NCBI RefSeq assembly: GCF_900100365.1
Contig: NZ_FNKU01000001.1
Span: 1,922,001 to 1,986,000 of the forward strand
Length of the DNA: 64,000 nucleotides
Source: Pseudomonas cannabina
GTDB lineage: Bacteria; Pseudomonadota; Gammaproteobacteria; Pseudomonadales; Pseudomonadaceae
Reading direction: 5' to 3'
This document shows positions 1 to 9,750 of the stretch, one piece after another (the first letter of the stretch is position 1; every line of letters starts with the position of its first letter). The notes below the pieces were generated by a model. It saw nothing but the letters and a program-made list of their open reading frames with translations, was not told where the DNA came from and did not search any database. Position numbers and translations under genes: made by a program.

Positions 1-572
1 TGTTGATCGCCATCCCGGCGGCTTACTCCATGGCGTTCTTCGAGACCAAACGCACCAAAAGCACGCTGCTGTGGATGCTCTCGACCAAAATGCTGCCACC
101 CGTGGGCGTGCTGATGCCGATCTACCTGCTGGCCAAGACCTTCGGCCTGCTGGATTCGCGGCTGGCGCTGATCATCATCTACACGCTGATCAACCTGCCG
201 ATCGTGGTCTGGATGATCTACACCTACTTCAAGGATATTCCCGGTGAAATCCTCGAAGCGTCGCGACTGGACGGGGCCAGCACCCGCCAAGAGATCTTTC
301 GGGTACTGATGCCGATCTGCAAGGGCGGCCTGGCGTCCACCGCGCTGCTGTCACTGATTCTGTGCTGGAACGAGGCGTTCTGGTCATTGAACCTCACTTC
401 GTCCGCCGCCGCGCCGCTGACCGCCCTGATCGCTTCCTACTCCAGCCCCGAAGGGTTGTTCTGGGCCAAGCTGTCAGCGGTGTCAACCCTGGCGTGCGCA
501 CCCATCCTGATTTTCGGCTGGATCAGTCAGAAACAACTGGTTCGCGGCCTGTCGTTCGGCGCTGTCAAATAG
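1..572 (+). CDS. mtlG: Polyol (mannitol/sorbitol) ABC transporter permease, 5'-truncated by window edge
   Basis: C-terminal part (about 190 residues) of a binding-protein-dependent inner-membrane permease. Several hydrophobic segments are visible. The cytoplasmic EAA loop that docks on the ATPase reads EASRLDGASTRQEIFRVLMP. The reading frame is open to the first base, so the start lies upstream and the first visible codon is not the true start. It lies 30 bp before the ATPase gene and heads a run of polyol-catabolism genes, so mannitol/sorbitol/arabitol import is the inferred role. The MtlG assignment rests on context plus family resemblance. Confidence 0.85.
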   Translation, partial: LIAIPAAYSMAFFETKRTKSTLLWMLSTKMLPPVGVLMPIYLLAKTFGLLDSRLALIIIYTLINLPIVVWMIYTYFKDIPGEILEASRLDGASTRQEIFRVLMPICKGGLASTALLSLILCWNEAFWSLNLTSSAAAPLTALIASYSSPEGLFWAKLSAVSTLACAPILIFGWISQKQLVRGLSFGAVK

Positions 573-602
573 CCCGGCCCAGAGAATAAAAAGGAGTTCA
601 CC

Positions 603-1709
603 ATGGCTAACCTCAGCATCAGAAACCTGCAAAAAGGCTTTGACGGTCATCAGATCATCAAGGGCATCGATCTGGACGTGAAAGACCGGGAATTCGTGGT
701 TTTCGTCGGCCCGTCAGGCTGCGGCAAGTCCACCCTGCTGCGGCTGATCGCCGGGCTCGAGGAAGTCACCTCCGGCACCATCGAACTCGATGGCCGCGAC
801 ATCACTCAGGTCACCCCGGCCAAACGCGATCTGGCGATGGTGTTTCAGACCTACGCGCTGTATCCGCATATGACGGTCGGTAAGAACCTGTCGTTTGCAC
901 TGGACCTGGCCGGTGGCGACAAGGCCGAGATCAAGAAGAAAGTTGATGAGGCCGCGCGCATTCTGGAACTCGGCCCGCTGCTGGAGCGCAAGCCCAAGCA
1001 ACTGTCCGGCGGGCAGCGCCAGCGTGTGGCGATTGGCCGGGCCATCGTGCGCAACCCGAAAATCTTCCTGTTCGACGAACCGTTGTCCAACCTCGATGCC
1101 GCGTTGCGCGTACAGACCCGACTCGAACTCTCACGGCTGCACAAGGAGTTGCAGGCGACGATGATCTACGTCACCCACGATCAGGTCGAAGCCATGACGC
1201 TGGCCGACAAAGTGGTGGTGCTCAATGGCGGCAAGGTCGAGCAGGTCGGCTCTCCGCTGGAGCTGTATCACCACCCGGCCAACCTGTTCGTCGCCGGTTT
1301 TCTCGGCACGCCGAAAATGGGCTTCCTCAAAGGCAAGATCAGCCGGGTGAGCGGCGCAGAGTGCGAAGTCGAACTGGACGCCGGCACGCGCATCAACCTG
1401 CCGGTCAACGGCGCAGGGCGAAGTGTCGGTGACGCGGTCACCCTGGGCATTCGTCCGGAACACCTGAACCTGGCGCAGGACGGCGATTGCCAGTTGCAGG
1501 TCATCGCCGATGTCAGCGAACGCCTGGGCAGTGATACGTATTGCCACGTGCGGACCCGCTCCGGTGAGCCGCTGACCCTGCGTATCCGTGGCGATCTGGC
1601 CAGTCAGTACGGCGAAACGCTGAACCTGCATCTGGATAGCGCCCATTGCCACTTGTTCAACGCACAAGGTCTGGTGATCGCCAAAGCCTTGCAGACAGTC
1701 GCTGCCTGA
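603..1709 (+). CDS. mtlK: Polyol ABC transporter ATP-binding protein
   Basis: ATPase energising the polyol importer, 368 aa, the MalK/UgpC size class. Walker A is GPSGCGKST at residues 36-44, the Q-loop Gln is near 82, the signature LSGGQ is at 134-138, and Walker B with catalytic Glu is FLFDEP at 155-160. The C-terminal third is the TOBE/regulatory region typical of carbohydrate importers of this subclass. The start ATG follows an AAGGAG ribosome-binding site. It sits between the permease and mannitol dehydrogenase genes in one operon. Substrate is inferred from neighbours. Confidence 0.92.
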   Translation: MANLSIRNLQKGFDGHQIIKGIDLDVKDREFVVFVGPSGCGKSTLLRLIAGLEEVTSGTIELDGRDITQVTPAKRDLAMVFQTYALYPHMTVGKNLSFALDLAGGDKAEIKKKVDEAARILELGPLLERKPKQLSGGQRQRVAIGRAIVRNPKIFLFDEPLSNLDAALRVQTRLELSRLHKELQATMIYVTHDQVEAMTLADKVVVLNGGKVEQVGSPLELYHHPANLFVAGFLGTPKMGFLKGKISRVSGAECEVELDAGTRINLPVNGAGRSVGDAVTLGIRPEHLNLAQDGDCQLQVIADVSERLGSDTYCHVRTRSGEPLTLRIRGDLASQYGETLNLHLDSAHCHLFNAQGLVIAKALQTVAA

Positions 1710-1727
1710 GTCCCGGAGAACCCTGTC

Positions 1728-3224
1728 ATGTCCGCTCAACACATCAAGCTGAACAAAAACAATCTGTCACAGCTGGACGCTGATATCGCCCTGCCCGCCT
1801 ACGCCGTCGACAACACTCGTCAGGGCATTGCCCACATAGGGGTCGGTGGTTTCCATCGTGCACATCAGGCGTTTTACACCGATGCGCTGATGAACAGCGG
1901 CGAAGGCCTGGACTGGAGCATCTGCGGGGTCGGCCTGCGACCTGAAGACCGCGCCGTGCGCGATGCCCTGGCCGAACAGGATTACCTGTACACGCTCTAC
2001 GAACTGGGCGATACACCGGACACCAAAACCCGCATCATTGCCTCGATCAGCGGCATGTTGCTGGCCGAAGACAGCCCGCAGGCGCTGATCGATACGCTGT
2101 CCAGCCCAGAGATTCGCATCGTCTCGCTGACCATCACCGAAGGCGGCTATTGCATCGACGACAGCAACGGCCAGTTCATGGCCCACCTGCCGCAGATCCA
2201 GCACGACCTGGCCAACCCGCAACAGCCAAAAACCGTATTCGGTTTCCTCTGCGCAGCGCTGGCGCGTCGCCGTGACGAAGGTACGCTGGCGTTTACTGTC
2301 ATGTCCTGCGATAACCTGCCGCACAACGGTGCAGTGGCGCGCAAGGCGCTGCTGACCTTCGCCGCCCTGCGCGACGCTGCGCTGCACGACTGGATCGCTG
2401 CCAACGTCACATTCCCCAATGCCATGGTCGATCGCATCACGCCAATGACCAGCACAGCCCATCGTCAGCAGTTAGCCGCCGACAAGCACATCGACGACGC
2501 CTGGCCGGTGGTTTGTGAACCCTTCGTGCAATGGGTGCTGGAAGACAAATTCGTCAGCGGCCGCCCTGCCTGGGAACACGTCGGCGTGCAGTTCACCGAC
2601 GACGTCACGCCCTACGAAGAGATGAAGATCAAGCTGCTCAATGGCAGCCATCTGGCCCTGACCTACCTGGGCTTTCTGAAGGGCTATCGTTTTGTGCACG
2701 AGACCATGAACGACCCGCTGTTCGTGCGTTACATCCGCGCCTACATGGACCTGGATGTCACCCCGCAACTGGTTTCGGTGCCAGGTATCGATCTGGACGA
2801 TTACAAGGACACGCTGATCAAGCGTTTCTCCAATCAGGCGATTGCCGACCAGTTGGAGCGGGTCTGTTCGGACGGCTCGTCAAAATTCCCGAAATTCACC
2901 ATTCCGACCATCAACCGGCTGATCGTCGATCAGGGCAATCTCGAGCGCGCTTCGCTGGTCGTCGCGGCCTGGGCGCTGTACCTGAAGGGCGTCGACGAAA
3001 AGGGCGCGGTCTACACCATTCCCGACCCGCGCGCGGAGTTCTGTCAGGCACTGGTGGCTGATGACGCACTGATTACCGAGCGTTTGCTGGACGTCGAAGA
3101 GATCTTCGGCCTGGCTATTCCACACTCCGCCGAGTTCGTCGCGGCCTTCGAGCAGAACCTCCGTGATCTACGCGAACTGGGTGTGAGTGGCACACTGGAA
3201 AAACTGCTGGCCAAAAGCCTCTGA
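1728..3224 (+). CDS. mtlD: Mannitol 2-dehydrogenase (polyol-specific long-chain dehydrogenase)
   Basis: Oxidises D-mannitol to D-fructose (also D-arabitol to D-xylulose in this family) with NAD+, in the cytoplasm. 498 aa, matching pseudomonad mannitol 2-dehydrogenases. The N-terminal block IGVGGFHRAHQAFY is a family hallmark, and the catalytic K-x4-N-x2-H motif is present at about K300, N305, H308. It starts 18 bp after the ATPase gene and is followed by xylulokinase and fructokinase, which phosphorylate the two possible products. This neighbourhood supports dual mannitol/arabitol use. Confidence 0.93.
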   Translation: MSAQHIKLNKNNLSQLDADIALPAYAVDNTRQGIAHIGVGGFHRAHQAFYTDALMNSGEGLDWSICGVGLRPEDRAVRDALAEQDYLYTLYELGDTPDTKTRIIASISGMLLAEDSPQALIDTLSSPEIRIVSLTITEGGYCIDDSNGQFMAHLPQIQHDLANPQQPKTVFGFLCAALARRRDEGTLAFTVMSCDNLPHNGAVARKALLTFAALRDAALHDWIAANVTFPNAMVDRITPMTSTAHRQQLAADKHIDDAWPVVCEPFVQWVLEDKFVSGRPAWEHVGVQFTDDVTPYEEMKIKLLNGSHLALTYLGFLKGYRFVHETMNDPLFVRYIRAYMDLDVTPQLVSVPGIDLDDYKDTLIKRFSNQAIADQLERVCSDGSSKFPKFTIPTINRLIVDQGNLERASLVVAAWALYLKGVDEKGAVYTIPDPRAEFCQALVADDALITERLLDVEEIFGLAIPHSAEFVAAFEQNLRDLRELGVSGTLEKLLAKSL

Positions 3225-3234
3225 GGGACACGCC

Positions 3235-4719
3235 ATGTTTCTTGGCATAGATTGCGGGACCCAAGGCAGCAAAGCGCTGGTACTGGATGCCGAAAACGGC
3301 AAGGTGCTGGGCGAAGGTTCGGCGCCGCATAGCCTGATCAGCGACCACAACGGTCGCCGCGAGCAAGACGTGCAGCAATGGCTGAATGCGCTGCAGCAGG
3401 CGGTCCGCGAAGCGTTGGCGCTGGCTGACGTCTCCGGGCAACAAATTCAGGGCATTGGCGTTTCCGGCCAGCAGCACGGGCTGGTGCTGCTTGACGATCA
3501 GGGCCAGGTACTGCGCCCGGCGAAACTCTGGTGCGACACCGAATCGGCCCCGGAAAACCAGCGTCTGCTGGATTATCTGGGCGGCGCACAGGGCTCTTTG
3601 CAGCGCCTGGGTCTGGTTATCGCGCCGGGCTATACCGTGTCCAAACTGCTGTGGACCAAAGAGCAGCACCCGCAGGTGTTCGAACGTATCGACAAGGTGC
3701 TGCTGCCGCATGATTACCTTAATTACTGGCTGACCGGGCGCGCCTGCACGGAATACGGCGACGCATCGGGCACCGGCTATTTCAACGTTCGCAGCCGCGA
3801 GTGGGACCTGCCACTGCTGGCCCACATCGACCCGAGCGGCAGACTGGGCAAGGCGTTGCCGGACTTGCTGAAAGCCGACGCGCCGGTTGGCACGCTGCTT
3901 CCCGAAATCGCCGCGCTGCTGGGCCTGAACCCTGCCGCGCGGGTGTCCAGCGGTGGCGGCGACAACATGATGGGCGCAATCGGCACCGGCAATATTCAGC
4001 CGGGGCTGATCACCATGAGCCTCGGCTCGTCGGGCACGGTATATGCCTATGCCGATGAGGCACGGGTCAGCGAGCATGAGTCGGTGGCGACGTTCTGCTC
4101 ATCGACAGGCGGCTGGCTGCCGCTGATCTGCACCATGAACCTGACCAATGCGACTTCGGCCATTCGCGAGCTGTTCGCGCTGGATATCAAGGGCTTCAAT
4201 CAGGCGGTCGCTCAGTCGCCCATTGGTGCTGAAGGCGTGCTGATGCTGCCCTTCCTCAACGGTGAACGCGTGCCCGCCCTGCCCGACGCCACCGGCAGCA
4301 TCATCGGGCTGGACAGCACCAACCTGACGCAGGCCAACCTCAGCCGGGCGGTCGTCGAGGGCACTACATTCGGGCTGCGTTACGGGCTCGACCTGCTGCG
4401 GGACAGCGGTATCAGAAGCGAGAAAATCCGGCTGATCGGTGGCGGCTCGAAAAGCCCGGTGTGGCGGCAGATCGTTGCCGACATCATGGACACGCCGGTG
4501 ATCTGTACCGATCATTCAGAGGCCGCAGCGCTGGGTGCGGCGATCCAGGCGGCCTGGTGCGTCGCGAAGAGCACTGGCGGGACGCTAAGCCTGCAACAAC
4601 TCTGCGACCGTTGCGTCAGTCTCGATCAGGGCAGCGAAACCCGTCCGGTCAGGCAGAATGTGGAGGCTTATCAGCAGGTCTACCAGCGCTATCAGGCACA
4701 GCTACATCAGGCACAATAA
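3235..4719 (+). CDS. xylB: Xylulokinase (FGGY family)
   Basis: ATP-dependent kinase converting D-xylulose to D-xylulose 5-phosphate, 494 aa. The N-terminal phosphate-binding motif GIDCGTQGSKALVLD and the C-terminal ATP-site block IRLIGGGSKSPVWRQ place it in the FGGY family; the central SSGGGDNMMGAIG is xylulokinase-like. I chose the ATG at 3235 over an upstream in-frame codon because the FGGY motif begins immediately after it and the gene then lies just past the mtlD stop. It handles the arabitol-derived ketose in this operon. Confidence 0.9.
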   Translation: MFLGIDCGTQGSKALVLDAENGKVLGEGSAPHSLISDHNGRREQDVQQWLNALQQAVREALALADVSGQQIQGIGVSGQQHGLVLLDDQGQVLRPAKLWCDTESAPENQRLLDYLGGAQGSLQRLGLVIAPGYTVSKLLWTKEQHPQVFERIDKVLLPHDYLNYWLTGRACTEYGDASGTGYFNVRSREWDLPLLAHIDPSGRLGKALPDLLKADAPVGTLLPEIAALLGLNPAARVSSGGGDNMMGAIGTGNIQPGLITMSLGSSGTVYAYADEARVSEHESVATFCSSTGGWLPLICTMNLTNATSAIRELFALDIKGFNQAVAQSPIGAEGVLMLPFLNGERVPALPDATGSIIGLDSTNLTQANLSRAVVEGTTFGLRYGLDLLRDSGIRSEKIRLIGGGSKSPVWRQIVADIMDTPVICTDHSEAAALGAAIQAAWCVAKSTGGTLSLQQLCDRCVSLDQGSETRPVRQNVEAYQQVYQRYQAQLHQAQ

Positions 4720-4755
4720 CGCGAAGTTTGAACCCGGTCTTTTCATGGAGCACTT

Positions 4756-5694
4756 ATGTTTCTGGTTTGCGGCGAAGCACTGTTCGATATTTTCACCCGC
4801 CCTGACGACGGCGGCTCTCTCAACAGACTGGGGTTCGACGCGATTGCCGGTGGTTCGCCGTTCAACGTCGCCATCGGCCTGCGTCGTCTGGGCGTGCAGG
4901 CAGGCCTGTTCGCCGGGCTGTCCACCGACTACCTGGGCCGTCGTTTGCGGGCGGTGCTCGAGCAGGAAACGGTCGCGGTCGATCACCTGATCGATTTCGA
5001 TGCACCCACCACGCTGGCCATGGTGGCGGTGGGCAGCGACGGCTCGCCCACCTATAGCTTTCGCGGTGACGGTTGCGCCGATCGACAACTGCGCCTTGAG
5101 CACCTGCCTGCGCTGGACGAGCAGGTCCGCGGGATTCACGTGGGCTCGTTCTCGCTGGTGGTGCAGCCGATTGCCGACACTTTGCTGGCACTGGTCGCAC
5201 GGGAAAGCGCCAACCGACTGATCTCGCTCGACCCCAACGTGCGCCTCAACCCGGCGCCGGACATTCAGCGCTGGCGCACCCAGGTGGCGGCCTTTGCCGA
5301 ACATGCTCATCTAATCAAGGTCAGCGACGAAGACCTGCACCTGCTGTATCCAGACAGTGATGCGCAGCAATTGGCAGAGGGCTGGTTAGGTAAGCAGACT
5401 CGACTGGTGATCGTGACCCGAGGCACACAGGGCGCCAGCGTGTTCACTCGCCAGCATGGCACCTGGTCGGTGCCCGCCAAAACCGTGGTGACGGCGGATA
5501 CGGTGGGCGCTGGAGACACATTTCAGGCGGCGCTGTTGACGTTCCTGAGTGAACGTCAGTTGGACACGCCAGAGGCGCTGTCGACGCTGTCGAAAGAAAC
5601 CCTGAACGAAATGCTGAATTTTGCCGTTGGCGCAGCGGCGCTGACCTGTACCAAGGTCGGCCCGGATCTGCCGTATCGGCATCAATTGGGGTAA
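4756..5694 (+). CDS. mtlZ: Fructokinase (PfkB family)
   Basis: Phosphorylates fructose formed by mannitol dehydrogenase, 312 aa, normal for PfkB sugar kinases. The N-terminal signature near residues 30-45 reads GGSPFNVAIGLRRLG and the C-terminal anion-hole/catalytic motif is GAGDTFQAALL with the catalytic Asp near residue 254. A modest ribosome-binding site (ATGGAG) precedes the ATG. It is the last gene of the polyol operon and is followed by a strong palindrome. The symbol follows the pseudomonad mannitol operon convention. Confidence 0.88.
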   Translation: MFLVCGEALFDIFTRPDDGGSLNRLGFDAIAGGSPFNVAIGLRRLGVQAGLFAGLSTDYLGRRLRAVLEQETVAVDHLIDFDAPTTLAMVAVGSDGSPTYSFRGDGCADRQLRLEHLPALDEQVRGIHVGSFSLVVQPIADTLLALVARESANRLISLDPNVRLNPAPDIQRWRTQVAAFAEHAHLIKVSDEDLHLLYPDSDAQQLAEGWLGKQTRLVIVTRGTQGASVFTRQHGTWSVPAKTVVTADTVGAGDTFQAALLTFLSERQLDTPEALSTLSKETLNEMLNFAVGAAALTCTKVGPDLPYRHQLG

Positions 5695-5757
5695 AAAGCG
5701 TCAGAGACAGACAAGAGACCGTGCAGCTCCACTCCTGCTGTGCTGCATCGAGCGTAA

Positions 5758-5827
5758 CCTTCGTGAGCAAGCTCACTCCCAAAATCGGAGTGTATTCCGA
5801 TTGTGGGAGTGAGCTTGCTCACGAAGG
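5758..5827. repeat. REP-type palindrome, likely bidirectional transcription stop
   Basis: Two near-perfect inverted arms of about 31 bases with core TTCGTGAGCAAGCTCACTCC surround a short centre. This is the pseudomonad REP core (GAGCAAGCTC). It lies between the convergent polyol operon and the minus-strand gene at 5872-6414, where a stable hairpin could terminate or protect both transcripts. Confidence 0.75.
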
Positions 5828-5871
5828 GGCCATTACAGTCAACGAACAAACAACTGAATAGGCTACCTCGA

Positions 5872-6414
5872 TCAGGCCACCATTCCGGCCTTGATCCCTC
5901 TGATGCGCGTATTGATATCATCCGCCACATCGTTCTGCTTGTCCTTGAGTGCGTCCTGGACTTTCTGGTCGATCGCCAATTGGTCCTGAGGCGCCATGGC
6001 GTCATAGGATTTCTGGCTGATGCCGGTCAGTTTCTCGCGCACTTTCTCTTCGGCTGTCTGCTTCAGAGCGTCCATGAATTTCTGTTCTACCGAACCTGTC
6101 GACCCGGTGTCAGTGGTGCTGGCAACGTTAGCCACCGAACCCGTAAAACCGTTGTCACGATCCCCCGTCTTCTCCGACAGCGACGTATCACCGGCAGATT
6201 TGAGGTTGATCATCATGCGGGCGAAAGATTCGTTGTAACCGCTGCTGTCTTGCGATGTCGAATTGCCGATTTGCTGAGTAACCGGGGCTGTACCTGAAGT
6301 CAGGCCAGCAGCGGCGACCGCGCTGAAAGCGTCCTGAGACACCTCGTCCACAGTCTTGCGCCCGCCAACCGCTCGGGACACCAACTGTTCAAGCGCATTT
6401 GTGCCAATAATCAT
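5872..6414 (-). CDS. Hypothetical protein, cysteine-free and Ser/Thr/Gln/Gly-rich
   Basis: 180 aa with no Cys, Trp or His. No membrane segment or classical signal peptide is visible. The first half is low-complexity (many S, T, G, Q, N); the second half is charged and predicted helical (an MDALKQTAEEKVREKL stretch). I do not recognise a domain. Composition recalls type III secreted or harpin-like proteins, but no hrp box was found within about 170 bp upstream, so secretion is speculation. A GGGAGGTGAAAG ribosome-binding site precedes the ATG. It is monocistronic and converges on the polyol operon. Confidence 0.7.
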   Translation of the reverse strand: MIIGTNALEQLVSRAVGGRKTVDEVSQDAFSAVAAAGLTSGTAPVTQQIGNSTSQDSSGYNESFARMMINLKSAGDTSLSEKTGDRDNGFTGSVANVASTTDTGSTGSVEQKFMDALKQTAEEKVREKLTGISQKSYDAMAPQDQLAIDQKVQDALKDKQNDVADDINTRIRGIKAGMVA

Positions 6415-6582
6415 CTTTCACCTCCCGATGAACATGCTGCGCAAGTTCAAAAGCAAGTCCAGTGCCAAGTGCGCGTTAAATGCCTAACCTGTTGATTTAC
6501 ATGGCGTCGCCTGAAAACGTCCGGCCAGCCACCGTCAAAAAACAGCCAGGCATTGCCGCCAGGGGCAGCGGCAAGCGGCAAT

Positions 6583-9477
6583 CTAAAGGCTTCTGGCTTG
6601 AAGCTTGCCACTGGAAACGTGCAACTGCTCAATAGGCACCGGTGCCGAAAAATAGTAACCCTGTGCCTGCCCTGCGCCGATCTCGCGCAGCAGCTCCAGG
6701 GTTTCCAGGTCCTCGACGCCTTCGGCCACCACGGTCAGGTCCAGCGATTCGGCCATGCGCACAATCGCGCGGACGATGGCGCGACTGCGCACGCTGGAGG
6801 CCAGGCCGAGGATGAACGACTTATCGATCTTCAAGCCGCTGAAATGATACTGATGCACATAGCTGAGGGATGAAAAGCCGGCGCCGAAGTCATCGAGCAT
6901 CACCGACATGCCCTGATCCGCCAGTTGCTTCATGGACAGCCGTGCCTGCTCGGGATCAGCGACCAGCGCGCCTTCGGTCAGTTCCAGACACAGGCGTCCG
7001 GGCGCAACGCCCTGTTCAGCGAGCATGGCCAGCACTTCGGCGGCAAAGGCCGGGCGGGTAATGCTGTAGCTGGAGCAGTTCACATGCACGGGCGGCCAGT
7101 CGCCGTTCTCGGGCTGAGCAAGAATGGTGATGACCTGCTTGAGCATGTACAGGTCGAGGCGGCCGATCAGTCGCAGCCCCTCCAGCGCCGGCAGGAAACT
7201 TTCCGGCGCGATGATGCGCCCGTCCGGCTGCCGCCAGCGGATCAGCGCTTCCAGTGCCAGCAACTCGCCCGTGGCGGTGCAGATCACCGGCTGGAAATAC
7301 GGGATCAGTTGATCCGTGCATTTCAGGGCCGTGCGTAACGCGCCTTCCTGCTCGACCTGATCCAGCACTTCACGGCGCAACGCCTGGTTGAACACCGCGA
7401 AGCTGTCGCGCCCGCCATTCTTGACGCGATACATGGCAGTATCCGCGTCACGTAACAGGTCGGCAGGTTCTTGATGAAACTGGCGATCAGCGCCCACCAC
7501 ACCAATGCTGCACGACGAAAACACCGTGTGATCGTCGATCACAAACGGCTGTTCGAACGCGGTCAGTATCCGCTGGGCGATATCCACGCCTGTTTGCAGC
7601 GCAGCATTGATGCCCAGCACGGCAAACTCGTCGCCGCCCAGTCTGGCCAGCAGATCACCTTCGCACATGCAACTGCGCAATCGCTCGGCGGCCTGAACCA
7701 GCAAGATGTCGCCGCAGTGATGCCCGAGGCTGTCATTGATCATCTTGAAACGGTCCAGATCGATGAACATGACAATCAGTTGCCGGTCCTGAACGCAGAA
7801 ATCCTGCCACGCCTGCTTCAGGCGTTGTTGCAACTGGCTGCGGTTCGGCAGCCCGGTCAACGAGTCGTGAGAGTTTTCGTATTGAAGCCGGGCATTGGCC
7901 TGGTCCAGCTCACGGGTGCGGTCGCGAACGCGGGCCTCGAGCCGCAGATTGGCGGTGTGGATCGCCTCGGCGGCGCTGCGCCGCGAGAGTGCGGTGTCGA
8001 TGTGACGGGAAACGAAAGTCAGCAGCTCCTGGTCACGCAATGTGTAGCTGACCGATTTGGAATAACTCTGCACCACCAGCACGCCCCGTACATCGTCGCC
8101 GTCGAACAGCGGAATACCGAGCCAGGAAGAGGAGCGACTGGACTTTTTCTGCACCTCGATTTCACCCATGCGCTCGAGCTTGCGCGCGTTCTCGTAATCG
8201 ATCAGGCACGGTCGGCGCTGACCGATCACATATTCGGTGAACCCCCGCTGCCCACGCCGTGAACGGGGCGATGTGAGCTGGTACTCATCGATGTAATACG
8301 GGAAGGTGACTTCACCCGTGGCATTATCGTAAAGCGCGATGTAGAAATTGAGCGCCACCAGCAGCTCGCCGACGATGGTATGCAGGCTGTGAAACAGCTC
8401 GTTCATGTCACCGGGCTGGCTGGAAAGCTCGGCGATGCGAAACAACGCACGCTGCAAGTGTTCGGCGCGCTCCCGGTCCTGCACCTCCTGCCGGAGCGCG
8501 TCATTGGCGGCCGACAGTTGCTGGGTGCGCAGCATCACGGTCTGTTCCAGATCGGTACGGCGTAACAGCCTGTCCAGCGCCATCGCCACATGCCGCGAAA
8601 CCACCGAAAACAGGGCGCGGTCCGGCGAACTGTAAACCCGGGACACGTCGTAGACCTGCATCGCGACCATGCCGAACACCTCATCCGAGGCATTTTTCAG
8701 CGGCGCGCCCATCCAGAACTCGGGACGACGGCCGACGCAGAAAAAACGTCCCTGAGCCTGCGCCTGCTCGATACAAGAGGCTCCCAGAAATAATGTGTCC
8801 CCGGACAGCAACACATGGCCAGTGAGCGAAATTCGATTGACGTCGAGAAACTCGAACGCCTCCGGTGCCAGCGCCTCGTCATCGAAACGGTCGATGTAAT
8901 AGGGATAGGTGATTCTGCTGCTTTGTCGATCATAGAGCGCGACGTAAAAGTTCTCGGCGTCAATCAATGTAGCCAACTGCTCGTGAATTCCTCGCAGAAA
9001 GGCACCCCTATCCAGCGTGGAGCTGGCCAGCAGGCTGATCTCGTAGAGTACCCGTTGGGTGCTCTGGGCCCTCACCAGCGCTGCCGTCTGCAACAGCGAA
9101 CCCAGTTGGACAGCGAGGTCATTCAATAATGTGTTGTCTTGCTCGGCAACGGGAGCCAGAACCCATCCCAGCACGCCCTCGCCTTTTCCAGCCACTCTGC
9201 GGTGCAATTGCCTTTCCGCGCAAAACGGCTCGAAGTCCTCGAACGGGATATGGGCCGGCCAACGCGCCTGCCCATCGCCCTGCCCCAGCAGGCATTTCTG
9301 TTCACCGGCGGAGTAAGCAGCCCACGCAACACCCGGTATGAGCAAGCGCGTGGCGCTCAAAAGCGCATCAATGCCCACCTGATCGGAAAACCTGACATGA
9401 CTGTCAACCGGAGCGACACGCGGATCGGATACGTCGCTCAGCGAGTGCGGGCCCGTGGCCAGATGATTGACTGTCAT
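6583..9477 (-). CDS. GAF-GAF-GGDEF-EAL cyclic-di-GMP turnover protein
   Basis: 964 aa cytoplasmic sensor-output protein. Two GAF-like sensor regions (about residues 120-310 and 345-490) are separated by a short coiled linker and followed by another before the diguanylate cyclase domain. The GGDEF motif is intact at residues 614-618 (RLGGDEFAVL) and the phosphodiesterase EAL motif is intact at 743-745 (LEALIRW), with DDFGAGFSSLSY and ELTEG blocks downstream. Both activities are therefore possible. No transmembrane segment is seen. It is monocistronic, with an ATG start at 9477. Confidence 0.9.
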   Translation of the reverse strand: MTVNHLATGPHSLSDVSDPRVAPVDSHVRFSDQVGIDALLSATRLLIPGVAWAAYSAGEQKCLLGQGDGQARWPAHIPFEDFEPFCAERQLHRRVAGKGEGVLGWVLAPVAEQDNTLLNDLAVQLGSLLQTAALVRAQSTQRVLYEISLLASSTLDRGAFLRGIHEQLATLIDAENFYVALYDRQSSRITYPYYIDRFDDEALAPEAFEFLDVNRISLTGHVLLSGDTLFLGASCIEQAQAQGRFFCVGRRPEFWMGAPLKNASDEVFGMVAMQVYDVSRVYSSPDRALFSVVSRHVAMALDRLLRRTDLEQTVMLRTQQLSAANDALRQEVQDRERAEHLQRALFRIAELSSQPGDMNELFHSLHTIVGELLVALNFYIALYDNATGEVTFPYYIDEYQLTSPRSRRGQRGFTEYVIGQRRPCLIDYENARKLERMGEIEVQKKSSRSSSWLGIPLFDGDDVRGVLVVQSYSKSVSYTLRDQELLTFVSRHIDTALSRRSAAEAIHTANLRLEARVRDRTRELDQANARLQYENSHDSLTGLPNRSQLQQRLKQAWQDFCVQDRQLIVMFIDLDRFKMINDSLGHHCGDILLVQAAERLRSCMCEGDLLARLGGDEFAVLGINAALQTGVDIAQRILTAFEQPFVIDDHTVFSSCSIGVVGADRQFHQEPADLLRDADTAMYRVKNGGRDSFAVFNQALRREVLDQVEQEGALRTALKCTDQLIPYFQPVICTATGELLALEALIRWRQPDGRIIAPESFLPALEGLRLIGRLDLYMLKQVITILAQPENGDWPPVHVNCSSYSITRPAFAAEVLAMLAEQGVAPGRLCLELTEGALVADPEQARLSMKQLADQGMSVMLDDFGAGFSSLSYVHQYHFSGLKIDKSFILGLASSVRSRAIVRAIVRMAESLDLTVVAEGVEDLETLELLREIGAGQAQGYYFSAPVPIEQLHVSSGKLQARSL

Positions 9478-9750
9478 GAAAACACCAGGTGCGTGGGCCA
9501 GCGACGGTCATATTCAACGGCGATGACCAAAGGTTACAAGCGTGTCGCGGCATTGTTACAAAGTTCAATGTTTTTTGGCAGCGCCCTGTGGTGCCGCGAT
9601 GCCCACATGTGACGCAGAACGCGTTGCGAAGCATAGATTGGCACACCCGCTGGTCGGATTTCGCTGTTGCACCCGCTTAAACACGAAAATGCGCGGCTCT
9701 ACTATGCTGTCGCCCAGCGCTACACATGTCCAACCTTGAAGGAGACACCC

